A stretch of 23,884 bases of DNA from JAJZRV01 sp027442615. GTDB lineage: Bacteria > Pseudomonadota > Gammaproteobacteria > Burkholderiales > Ferrovaceae. Below, in pieces: positions 1 through 6,744 of the stretch; within the stretch, counting starts at the first letter, position 1, and each line of letters opens with the position of its first letter. Position numbers and translations under genes: made by a program. The stretch spans positions 1-23,884 of the forward strand of contig DAIBBI010000028.1 of the NCBI GenBank assembly GCA_027442615.1. Reading direction: 5' to 3'. The notes below the pieces were generated by a model. It did no database searches. It saw nothing but the letters and a program-made list of their open reading frames with translations, and was not told the origin of the DNA.

Positions 1-23
1 GCCAGGATCAAACTCTTCAGTTC
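1..23 (-). rRNA. rrs: 16S rRNA gene, 5' end only
   Basis: Read on the minus strand, positions 20 to 1 give CTGAAGAGTTTGATCCTGGC, the conserved start of bacterial 16S rRNA (the universal 27F primer region). Aligned to the E. coli 5' end, the mature RNA would begin near position 23. The rest of the gene lies outside the window to the left. The leader and promoter just upstream (24-270) support a genuine rrn operon. Confidence 0.95.
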
Positions 24-205
24 AATCTCTATGCATTTGTGCCCCTCTCAGGGCCTCACTCAAAGTGTTCCTAGACGGAAATTTACTTCTCGTGAGTGCT
101 GCTAAACTTCTTGTACCCGCAGCACCCACACCTATCGGTTATCTGTATTTTAAAGAGCGTGTCGTTTTGCACCTAAATTCAGATGTCGAGCGACGAAAAA
201 CCGCA
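24..205 (-). promoter_or_regulatory. rrn transcribed leader with boxA and hairpin
   Basis: This stretch lies between the rrn promoter and the 16S 5' end and would be the precursor-rRNA leader. On the minus strand, positions 159-148 read CGCTCTTTAAAA, close to the boxA antitermination element (E. coli TGCTCTTTAACA) that recruits NusB/NusE. Between boxA and 16S there is an 11-bp stem, arms 119-129 and 92-102, with one G-U pair and a 16-nt loop. The boxA call comes from consensus and position. The role of the hairpin, whether in antitermination or processing, is inferred. No protein gene is supported here. Confidence 0.75.
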
Positions 206-270
206 ATTATACAGCCCGTAACAAAACGGTCAATGGTTTGCCGTAAAAAAACTGAAAAAAGTTTTCAACT
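206..270 (-). promoter_or_regulatory. rrn promoter with A-rich UP element
   Basis: On the minus strand there is a -35 box TTGACC (233-228), a 16-bp spacer and a perfect -10 box TATAAT (211-206). Immediately upstream (about 241-270) lie A and T tracts typical of an UP element bound by the RNA polymerase alpha subunit. The quality of the boxes and the position about 180 bp before 16S fit a sigma-70 rRNA promoter. Only one such promoter is visible. Confidence 0.85.
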
Positions 271-331
271 CACCGCCCAGAGCGGTTCCCAGGGCAGTTG
301 GGTTGGGCTAGAATTTTGTCAGCAGCGACTA

Positions 332-363
332 TTGACCCGATTTGACCCCCTTGGGTCTACAAT
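332..363 (+). promoter_or_regulatory. Candidate promoter of the HNH gene
   Basis: There is a -10-like TACAAT at 358-363, with TTGACC at 332-337 as a possible -35. The 20-bp spacer is longer than ideal, and a second TTGACC at 342-347 is too close. If this -10 is used, transcription starts near 370. That excludes the TTG at 342 as a start codon and favours the GTG at 390. Confidence 0.35.
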
Positions 364-389
364 ACTTCGAGATCAAGCAAGGCGAGACC

Positions 390-953
390 GTGGATCCGTT
401 CATACTGACCGTAGACATGTCCGGGCTGCCCCAGGCCTGGGTCGAGATAGAAGAGGCCATTACCTACCACGCCAAGCATATGGTTGCCTGGTCTCTGGGG
501 GAACGCGTCGCCATCTTTCACGGCGGCTGGGGGCACAGCGGCCAGCGGTCCGAAATCGAGACCAAATCCATCATCGCCATCAAGGGCAGCATCCATGGCG
601 CGCGCCTGCTCTCCAATAGCCCTGGATTAAGCAACCCATTGTTATTTAACAGAGATCGTCAGCTTTGCGCGTACTGCGGAGGGCATTTTCCGCTGCGCGA
701 ACTGTCGCGCGACCACATTGTGCCCGTCTCGCGTGGCGGCAAAAACCAGTGGAGCAACGTGGTCACGGCCTGTCGCCACTGCAATACCCGCAAGGCCAAC
801 CGCACCCCCGAAGAAGCCGGGCTTGCCCTGCTCTATGTGCCCTATGCGCCAAACCGCTACGAGCATTTCATCCTCAAAAACCGCCGGATTCTGGCCGACC
901 AGATGGAATACCTGATGAGCGGCGTGCCCCGCAGCAGTCGGCTGCACGCGTAA
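390..953 (+). CDS. HNH endonuclease family protein
   Basis: A 187-residue soluble protein. The C-terminal half has the HNH nuclease fold signature: a Cys-x2-Cys pair (CAYCGG), the motif RDHIVPVSRGG with the metal and catalytic His, then N-x-W-x-N-V-V-x-A-C-x2-C-N, giving a second Cys-x2-Cys that would bind structural zinc. The first ~85 residues have no motif I recognise. I chose the GTG at 390, with AAGG about 7 nt upstream, over an in-frame TTG at 342 that precedes the likely transcription start. HNH proteins range from restriction and homing enzymes to repair nucleases. There is no methylase or phage context here, so the substrate is unknown. It stands alone, divergent from the rRNA promoter. 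Confidence 0.8.
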   Translation: MDPFILTVDMSGLPQAWVEIEEAITYHAKHMVAWSLGERVAIFHGGWGHSGQRSEIETKSIIAIKGSIHGARLLSNSPGLSNPLLFNRDRQLCAYCGGHFPLRELSRDHIVPVSRGGKNQWSNVVTACRHCNTRKANRTPEEAGLALLYVPYAPNRYEHFILKNRRILADQMEYLMSGVPRSSRLHA

Positions 954-1047
954 CCCCCCGTCCCCAAAGCATTTTTAAAGTGACCAGATGTGTCAACCGA
1001 TGGGTTTGTTGACCGTTGTTGGCAGGCAGCCATTGCATTTGGAAAAC

Positions 1048-1056
1048 TGCTATGAT
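1048..1056 (+). promoter_or_regulatory. Candidate extended -10 promoter for the Lys-rich gene
   Basis: TGCTATGAT is an extended -10 (TGn plus TATGAT at 1051-1056) without a good -35 at 17 bp. It lies 57 bp before the ATG at 1113. The 12-bp palindrome CCCCTCGAGGGG (1063-1074) follows directly and would fall at the start of the transcript. Confidence 0.4.
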
Positions 1057-1112
1057 ACTGCACCCCTCGAGGGGGTAATCCCAATAGTGAGTCACTAAAA
1101 AAGGAAAATACC

Positions 1113-1346
1113 ATGATCCGTTCCGCTCTGATTGCTGCTCTGTTGGCCGCCTTTACCGCTACCGCCTTCGCTGCTGACGCTCCTGCTCCTGCTGCCGCTC
1201 CTGCCGCCAAGAAGGAAGAAGCCAAGAAGGTAGAAAAGAAGGCTGAAAAGAAAGAAGCCAAAAAAGAAGAAAAAAAGGCTGAAAAGAAAGAAATGAAGAA
1301 GGAAGAAGCCAAGAAAGACGAAAAGAAAGCCGCTGACAAGAAGTAA
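1113..1346 (+). CDS. Small secreted Lys/Glu/Ala-rich protein
   Basis: A 77-residue protein. Residues 1-20 are a Sec signal peptide: a short basic start (MIR), a hydrophobic core and an Ala-x-Ala site (AFA before ADAP). A short Ala/Pro linker follows. From about residue 33 to the end the protein is almost only Lys, Glu and Ala in imperfect repeats of the KKAEKKE type, which would form a charged, probably helical or disordered tail. The start has a good ribosome site (AAGGA, 1101-1105), and a strong terminator lies 38 bp downstream, so the gene is probably real and well expressed. I do not recognise a family. Homopolymer A runs (A6 at 1260-1265, A7 at 1270-1276) could slip. Confidence 0.7.
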   Translation: MIRSALIAALLAAFTATAFAADAPAPAAAPAAKKEEAKKVEKKAEKKEAKKEEKKAEKKEMKKEEAKKDEKKAADKK

Positions 1347-1383
1347 GCTTTCTTCGCCAGTTTTCACTGGTGATGGCATCATG

Positions 1384-1410
1384 AAAGGCGACGGCAACGT
1401 CGCCTTTTTT
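1384..1410 (+). terminator. Rho-independent terminator after the Lys-rich gene
   Basis: A perfect 7-bp GC-rich stem, GGCGACG (1387-1393) and CGTCGCC (1398-1404), with loop GCAA, is followed by six T. Three A upstream extend the stem by pairing with the T run, so it could work in both directions. It ends only 30 bp before the start codon of the rhodanese gene. Confidence 0.9.
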
Positions 1411-1440
1411 CTTGCCCGTCATAACCTGCCGAGGTGCCCC

Positions 1441-1839
1441 ATGAAACATGGCTACAAAGCCCTGGTGGATGAGGCCAATGCCCTGATCACCACCTACTCC
1501 GTATCTGAAGTCCTGCAAAAGCTGTCTGACCCGGGTGTCCAACTGGTGGACGTGCGCGATGGACGCGAACTGGAGCGGGAGGGGACCATCCCCGGCGCCT
1601 TTCACGCCTCACGGGGCGTTCTGGAGTTCTGGGTGGATCCGGAGTCGCCCTACTACAAGGCGATTTTTGGCGAGCCCCGGGAATTCATCCTGTTCTGCGC
1701 CGCGGGATGGCGTAGCGCGCTTGCCACCAAAACGCTGCAGGAGATGGGCCTGGCCCGCGTGGCCCATATGGACGGCGGTTTTGGCGCCTGGAAGGCGGCA
1801 GGCGCTCCCGTAATGAAAAAACCCGTAAAACCCGCCTGA
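1441..1839 (+). CDS. Single-domain rhodanese-like protein
   Basis: A 132-residue cytoplasmic protein with one rhodanese fold. The signatures are VDVRDGRELEREGTIPGAFHA (residues 36-56 region), the active-site loop CAAGWR (86-91) with Cys86 as the sulfur acceptor, and the C-terminal DGGFGAWKAAG. The six-residue C-x4-R loop is that of sulfurtransferases, not the longer Cdc25-type loop. Typical roles are thiosulfate:cyanide-type sulfur transfer or sulfur delivery, but the partner is unknown. An in-frame ATG at 1381 exists but lies in the terminator. The ATG at 1441, with AGGTG upstream, gives the normal domain length. The gene converges on the phasin gene with a 4-bp gap. Confidence 0.88.
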   Translation: MKHGYKALVDEANALITTYSVSEVLQKLSDPGVQLVDVRDGRELEREGTIPGAFHASRGVLEFWVDPESPYYKAIFGEPREFILFCAAGWRSALATKTLQEMGLARVAHMDGGFGAWKAAGAPVMKKPVKPA

Positions 1840-1843
1840 GGGA

Positions 1844-2365
1844 TTACTGTTTTTTTTCCAGCGCGTCCTGCATGGCACGCGCATTGGCTTCGGCCATATC
1901 CACGGCCTGCCTGGCCGTCTTCTGCGCTGAGGCATAGGCACTGGTGCCTGCCGCCATCAGGGAGTTGAATGCGGCGCTCAAGGGCTCGTAACCCTGGGGC
2001 AATTGGGTAAAGGTGCTGAAGGCGTCGTTGAGCTTGTGGTTGAATTCGTTGATTTGCGCTTCCACCATGCCTGCAATTTCCTGCGCCGTTTCCTTTGAAA
2101 TGGTGTAGGTCCTGGCCGCGTGCGCCTTGGCCTTGTCGCTGCTGGGAGTGAGAAATTCCACCTGCAGCTCATACCATTCCTTGGGGGTTCTGGCCTGGGC
2201 CAGGCGGCTGGCATGGTTGTGCAATGCCTCGATCTGTTCACGCACCGCCGTCATGTTGGCTTCGGATACTTTTTCAGTGCTGTCCAGCAACACCTTGGAC
2301 AGGCTCATCAAATGCTCGAAATGATCCTGTTGTGCCTTAAGCAGCTGCTCGGGGGGGGTGGACAT
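1844..2365 (-). CDS. Phasin family protein
   Basis: A 173-residue, almost entirely helical, Ala/Gln/Glu-rich protein without membrane segments or a signal peptide. It matches the phasin family: an N-terminal segment of the type LLKAQQDHFEHLMSLSKVLLD, a central run with QARTPKEWYELQVEFL, and a C-terminal amphipathic helix (QKTARQAVDMAEANARA). Length is typical (about 180). Phasins coat polyhydroxyalkanoate granules and limit their size, so the host probably makes this storage polymer. The ribosome site AGGAGA (2377-2372) is 6 nt before the ATG. The gene lies downstream of chrA on the same strand, across an 87-bp gap with an inverted repeat. Confidence 0.88.
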   Translation of the reverse strand: MSTPPEQLLKAQQDHFEHLMSLSKVLLDSTEKVSEANMTAVREQIEALHNHASRLAQARTPKEWYELQVEFLTPSSDKAKAHAARTYTISKETAQEIAGMVEAQINEFNHKLNDAFSTFTQLPQGYEPLSAAFNSLMAAGTSAYASAQKTARQAVDMAEANARAMQDALEKKQ

Positions 2366-2400
2366 GGGATCTCTCCTGAAGATGGAATCAAACGCCGGTT

Positions 2401-2425
2401 GCAGAAAACATACTCCTTTTTCTGC
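2401..2425 (-). repeat. Inverted repeat between chrA and the phasin gene
   Basis: The perfect 8-bp arms GCAGAAAA (2401-2408) and TTTTCTGC (2418-2425) are separated by 9 nt. The stem is AT-rich and has no clean T run on the minus strand, so it is a weak terminator at best. It might instead be an mRNA hairpin or an operator in front of the phasin gene. Confidence 0.4.
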
Positions 2426-2452
2426 GACAGTTCTACCTTTGAAAAGCGTCGG

Positions 2453-3724
2453 TCAGTAACCCAGCACGGTGGCAAGGGCTCCCACTGCGCCCGATCCCAG
2501 CACCACCGCCCAGACAGGGATGGCGGGACGCGCGTACAGCAGGTAAAAGGCCAGCACGGCCAGCACCGCCATCAAGCTGTTGATGGCCAGCCCCGCGCCC
2601 ACCACCACATGACTCAGGGCACGAAGCGCCAACAGACCGATCAGCCCCACCACTGCTGCAGAAATCGCGATCAGGGGCGCCCCCAGATTGGGTAGGTGGC
2701 GGGTGCGCTCCACCCAGGGCGCGCCCACCAGAATGGCCAGAAAACCGGGCAGGAAGGTGTACCACACGGCAATCACCCCACCGAGCAGGGCAAAAAGGTC
2801 GCGCGTCCAGTCCACCAGATGCAAGTGGTTCCAGCTGGACAGATAGCCCACGAACGCAACGATCATGATGAGCGGACCGGGGGTGGTCTCTCCCAGCGCC
2901 AGCGCGTCCATCATCTGGAGGGTGGTGATCCAGCCATGGTCTTGCACCGCACCCTGCCACACGTAGGGCAGCGCGGTATAGGCGCCACCAAAGGAAAAAA
3001 GAGCGGTGCCGGTATAGAAGATGCCCTGCTTGCGAAACCATTCCCCCTGCGCGCCCGCAAAGGTGGCCACGACGAGCGGCAAGAGCCAGAGCAGCGCTCC
3101 CCAGAGCAGCATGCGCCAGGCGCCGTGCGACGCCCTGAACCCTGCCGTGGGGGTGGCCTCCGAACTGGCAGGCAGATAGCGCGTGCGCCAGGTCCAGCCT
3201 GCTGCCGCCGCGCCCAGGATGATGAGAGCAAAGGGAACGTGGACCAGGGACAGGCCCACGGCAGCGCATGCAGTCCACACGTGGATGTCCTCGCGCAGGC
3301 TTTTCCTGCCGATGCGCACGGCAGCCATCACGATCAGCGCCAGCACTGCCGGTTTGAGCCCCAAGAAGAATCCTGCCACGCCAGGCACTTGCCCGTAATG
3401 CACATAGAGGGTGGCAAAACCCAGCAGGATGAGGATGGAAGGCAGGATGAACAGCAGCCCTGCGGCCAGTCCGCCGCGCAGACCGTGCAGCAACCAGCCC
3501 AGGTAAGTGGCCAGTTGTTGCGCCTCCGGGCCTGGCAGCAGCATGCAATAGTTCATGGCGTGCTGAAAATGGGCCTCGTCCACCCAGCGTTTTCGCACCA
3601 CGACGTCTTCATGCATCATCGCAATCTGCGCCACCGGCCCCCCAAAGCTGGTCCAGCCCAGCCGGTGCCAATAACGCACGGCTTCGCCCAGCGTGGGAGC
3701 GGGGGCGGCCACGGGGTGGCTCAC
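2453..3724 (-). CDS. chrA: ChrA-type chromate transporter
   Basis: A 423-residue integral membrane protein of the CHR superfamily, long two-domain form. Each half carries the family signature. N-terminal: GWTSFGGPVAQIAMM, then LLPGPEAQQLATYLGW. C-terminal: LFSFGGAYTALPYVWQ, then LGETTPGPLIMIVAFVGY. About ten hydrophobic segments follow in two blocks. Characterised members export chromate from the cytoplasm. Many genomic homologues have not been tested, so the substrate is a family inference. The start is a GTG that overlaps the TGA of the upstream GGDEF-EAL gene (GTGA, 4 bp), which suggests translational coupling. No chrB-type regulator is present. Confidence 0.88.
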   Translation of the reverse strand: MSHPVAAPAPTLGEAVRYWHRLGWTSFGGPVAQIAMMHEDVVVRKRWVDEAHFQHAMNYCMLLPGPEAQQLATYLGWLLHGLRGGLAAGLLFILPSILILLGFATLYVHYGQVPGVAGFFLGLKPAVLALIVMAAVRIGRKSLREDIHVWTACAAVGLSLVHVPFALIILGAAAAGWTWRTRYLPASSEATPTAGFRASHGAWRMLLWGALLWLLPLVVATFAGAQGEWFRKQGIFYTGTALFSFGGAYTALPYVWQGAVQDHGWITTLQMMDALALGETTPGPLIMIVAFVGYLSSWNHLHLVDWTRDLFALLGGVIAVWYTFLPGFLAILVGAPWVERTRHLPNLGAPLIAISAAVVGLIGLLALRALSHVVVGAGLAINSLMAVLAVLAFYLLYARPAIPVWAVVLGSGAVGALATVLGY

Positions 3725-6702
3725 CAGGGCACCGGACGCAGCAACAGGGCTTCAAAATCCGTGGCAGGGACCGGCCGGGAATAAAGGTAGCCCTGTCCGA
3801 AATCGCAGCCGGCTGCCTTGAGAAGGTTGCGCTGTTCCACCGTTTCAACGCCCTCGGCAATGACCTTGAGCCCCAGCTTGTGGGCCATGGCGATGATGGC
3901 CTCGGAGAGCGTCCGGCTGTTGCCATCCTGCACCAGGTTGCGCACAAAAAACTGGTCGATCTTGAGGTAATCGATGTGGTATTTGTTGAGGTAGGAGAGC
4001 GAGGAATATCCGGTACCAAAATCGTCAATCGCCACCTGGATCTCGGCATCCCGAAAGGCCAGCAGCTTCTCGGTCACGCCGGTATCGGCACCAAGCAGCA
4101 GGCTCTCGGTGATTTCGATGGCCACGCTGCGCCCCGACAAACCCAGCACCAGGAGATGTTCCAGCCAGTCTTTCACGTAATGCATCTCGCTATGAAATTG
4201 CAGCGGCGACATATTGACGCTAATCTGCAAGTCGGGGCAGCAGGCTCTCCAGAGTTTGGCGTAACGCGCGGCTTCCTTGAATACCCAGTCGCCAATTTCG
4301 ATGATGAGCCCGGTCTCTTCGGCAAGCGGCACGAACTCGGCGGGGCTGATCAGGCCCTGCACCGGATGGTTCCAGCGCAGCAACGCTTCGGCCTTGACGA
4401 TGCGCCCGGACTCCATGTCCACGATGGGCTGAAAGTGCAGTTCAAACTGGCGGCTGCCCAGGGCCCCGCGCAAATCGTTGTGCATCTTCAGGCGATATTG
4501 GGCCTTGTCCTGCAGGGCGGGCGTGAAGTAACTGAAACGGTTGCGTCCTGAATTCTTGGCCGCATACATCGCCTGGTCGGCGTTCTTCAGCATCTGGTCC
4601 ACGTCCAATGCATCAAGGGGGTACAGGGTGATGCCGATGCTGGCCGAGATGTACACCTGCCCCTGGCTGTCGTCCAGCGCAAAGGGTTCGGCAAGCCGCG
4701 TCAGGATGTTCTGCGCAATCTTTTCGATGTATCCCGCATCGTGGATTTGCGACACCGCCACGGTAAATTCGTCGCCCCCCAGGCGGGCCACCGAATCCGT
4801 CTCGCGCACGCATTCCCGAATGCGGCGTGCGGTTTCCACCAGCAGTACGTCGCCGATATGGTGCCCCAGCGTGTCGTTAACTTCCTTGAAGCGGTCAAGG
4901 TCGATGAACAGCAGCCCCAGAAGATCGCCGTCGCGATGCGCCTTCTTGATGCCCTGGTCGAGGCGGTCATAGAACATGTAGCGATTGGGCAGATCGGTGA
5001 GCAGGTCGAAATTGGCCTGTTTCCAGATGAGGTCGTCGTAGCGCTTCTTTTCGGTGATGTCCTGCAGCACCAGCACCATATGGGGCTCGCCCTGCATCTG
5101 GATGGTCTCGGCGGAGACAAGGCAGGTGGCGCGATGGTGCTGGGCATTGACCATGGCCTCAAAATTCTCCACGCGTCCGGAGCGCTTGAGCTCCATCACG
5201 AGCTGTGCGCGATCCTCGGCATTGCCCCACACACCCAGCGCCAGCGCAGAACGCCCCAGGGCCTGTTCGCGCGGAATGCCCATGAAGCGGGCCCAGGCTG
5301 CGTTGACGTCCACGAAGGTGCCGTCAGCCAGTCTGGTAATGGAGACGGGGTTGGGCAGGTTGGAGAACACTTTGGAAAATTTTTCTTCGGAAAGTCGCAG
5401 CGCCTCCTCGGCTTCCTTGCTCTCGGTGATGTCGATCTGCAGCCCCAGCATGCGGCGGGGCTGGCCCTTTTCGTCAAAAGCCACGGCCCGTCCGATGCTG
5501 TTGATCCAGCGATACGAACCGTTGGCGTGCCGCAGACGATAGCGGACGTCGAAATGATCCAGCCTTTGCTCGCGCACTTCGCGGATCTTGCCCGCCACGA
5601 GCGGCAGGTCATCCGGATGGGTGCGTTCGGCCCAGATCTCACGGCTTTGCCCCGAAGCGTCGGGGGCATAGCCCAGCATCTGAAAATAGATGGGCGTGGC
5701 ATACCAGACATCGCGGGGCATGTCCCAATCCCAGACCCCAATGCGGGTGGCCTCCAGGGTCAGGCGCAGGCGGGCCTCGTTTTCTTCCAGCAGCGCCAGC
5801 GCGCGGCGGCGCTCCGCTTCGCGGTCGAAATTGTCCAGGGCAAAGGAAATGTCGCGCGCCATTTCATCGAGCAGCCGGACCAGGCCCTCGTCAAAGGCGT
5901 CGGGGTGCTCGTGGTACACCACCAGGATGGCCACCGGACGGCGTGAGCGAATGATGGGAAACGAGCCTACCGAACCCCAGCCATAATGCGCGGCCTGGGC
6001 CTTCCAGGGCCCGGTGATGGGGCTTTCAAGAAAATGGTTGACCACCACGTTGCGCTGCTCGCGCCACGCCATGCCCGATGGACCGAGACCTTCCGGCACG
6101 TCGGTTCTGGAGGACACCCACACGTCCCGCAGCTCGTCTGCTCCGGCGCCATAACTCACCACGGCGCGAATGCGTTCGGTGGCCTCGTCTCGCAGGCCGA
6201 TCCAGGCCACTTTCATGCCGCCAAAATCAACCGCCATACGGCATACCAGGGGAAACAGCTTGCTCTGGTCCTCCATCCGCACGATGGCCTGATTGACTTC
6301 ACTCAAGGCCTGGTAAAGCTGGGTTTGTCGCTCGCGCTGGGCCTCGACGGATTTTCGCAGGGACACGTCATGGATCAGGGCCACCATGGTGCGAATTCCA
6401 TCGCGGATATACACGCTCAGATGGACTTCCACCGGAAAGAAGGTGCCGTCCTTGCGCCGATGCCGACCCGGGAAGGAAAAGGTTTCGCCAGGCTGGGCAC
6501 GCCCCCACAGCGACTGCGCCGTGGGCATGTCAAAGTCCTGTTCAAGATCCAGGACCCTCATGGTGAGCAATTCGGAGCGGCTGTAACCCGACTGGCTGCA
6601 GGTTTTACGGTTGACGTCTGTGATGCGGCCTTCAAAGTCGTGGACGATGAAGGCATCCGGGGCCTCTTCGAGAAAAGCCCTGAGTTGGGACTCTGACGTC
6701 AC
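3721..6702 (-). CDS. PAS-GAF-PAS-PAS-GGDEF-EAL c-di-GMP enzyme
   Basis: A 993-residue soluble sensor. Order: PAS1 (about 5-115), GAF (130-290), PAS2 with PAC (310-430), PAS3 (435-552), GGDEF (565-725), EAL (740-985). The cyclase half looks active: GGDEF is intact (642-646), IDLDRFKEVND is present, and an RETD inhibitory site (633-636) sits five residues upstream. The phosphodiesterase half also has its key residues: EAL (772-774), the Asn of NMSP, EITES, DDFGTG (893-898), the Lys of LKID and EGVET (950-954). It could therefore make or degrade c-di-GMP depending on signals. No membrane segment is seen. The start is GTG 6702, the only start codon after an in-frame stop at 6718-6720. Its AAGGG ribosome site is buried in a hairpin. 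The 3' end overlaps chrA by 4 bp. Confidence 0.92.
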   Translation of the reverse strand: MTSESQLRAFLEEAPDAFIVHDFEGRITDVNRKTCSQSGYSRSELLTMRVLDLEQDFDMPTAQSLWGRAQPGETFSFPGRHRRKDGTFFPVEVHLSVYIRDGIRTMVALIHDVSLRKSVEAQRERQTQLYQALSEVNQAIVRMEDQSKLFPLVCRMAVDFGGMKVAWIGLRDEATERIRAVVSYGAGADELRDVWVSSRTDVPEGLGPSGMAWREQRNVVVNHFLESPITGPWKAQAAHYGWGSVGSFPIIRSRRPVAILVVYHEHPDAFDEGLVRLLDEMARDISFALDNFDREAERRRALALLEENEARLRLTLEATRIGVWDWDMPRDVWYATPIYFQMLGYAPDASGQSREIWAERTHPDDLPLVAGKIREVREQRLDHFDVRYRLRHANGSYRWINSIGRAVAFDEKGQPRRMLGLQIDITESKEAEEALRLSEEKFSKVFSNLPNPVSITRLADGTFVDVNAAWARFMGIPREQALGRSALALGVWGNAEDRAQLVMELKRSGRVENFEAMVNAQHHRATCLVSAETIQMQGEPHMVLVLQDITEKKRYDDLIWKQANFDLLTDLPNRYMFYDRLDQGIKKAHRDGDLLGLLFIDLDRFKEVNDTLGHHIGDVLLVETARRIRECVRETDSVARLGGDEFTVAVSQIHDAGYIEKIAQNILTRLAEPFALDDSQGQVYISASIGITLYPLDALDVDQMLKNADQAMYAAKNSGRNRFSYFTPALQDKAQYRLKMHNDLRGALGSRQFELHFQPIVDMESGRIVKAEALLRWNHPVQGLISPAEFVPLAEETGLIIEIGDWVFKEAARYAKLWRACCPDLQISVNMSPLQFHSEMHYVKDWLEHLLVLGLSGRSVAIEITESLLLGADTGVTEKLLAFRDAEIQVAIDDFGTGYSSLSYLNKYHIDYLKIDQFFVRNLVQDGNSRTLSEAIIAMAHKLGLKVIAEGVETVEQRNLLKAAGCDFGQGYLYSRPVPATDFEALLLRPVPW

Positions 6703-6730
6703 GCCGCCCGCCCTTGTTTAGGGCGGCGGC
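6703..6730 (-). promoter_or_regulatory. GC-rich hairpin covering the ribosome site of the GGDEF-EAL gene
   Basis: On the minus strand the arms at 6730-6721 (GCCGCCGCCC) and 6713-6703 (GGGCGGGCGGC) pair over ten bases with a single bulged G and a 7-nt loop. There is no T run, so it is a poor terminator for the desaturase. The 3' arm contains the likely Shine-Dalgarno and ends directly at the GTG start codon, so the hairpin would limit translation. Confidence 0.55.
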
Positions 6731-6744
6731 GTGGCGGCATCGAC

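Noticed and set aside
65..619. Open frame of 184 codons on the plus strand across the rrn leader and promoter
   Set aside because: It runs through the rRNA leader and the rrn promoter and overlaps the HNH gene in another frame. No ribosome site and no family likeness.
857..1397. Minus-strand frames rich in Phe/Ser/Leu opposite the Lys-rich gene
   Set aside because: They are the complement of the Lys/Glu codon repeats (AAG/GAA gives CTT/TTC). The signal peptide, ribosome site and terminator all support the plus strand.
2433..3548. 371-codon minus-strand frame inside chrA
   Set aside because: It is a frame shadow in GC-rich sequence. The ChrA frame carries the paired family motifs and membrane segments.
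4741..5946. 401-codon plus-strand frame opposite the GGDEF-EAL gene
   Set aside because: It is antisense to a clear multidomain protein. Composition rich in His/Gln/Gly is typical of reverse-complement shadows, and no motif is seen.
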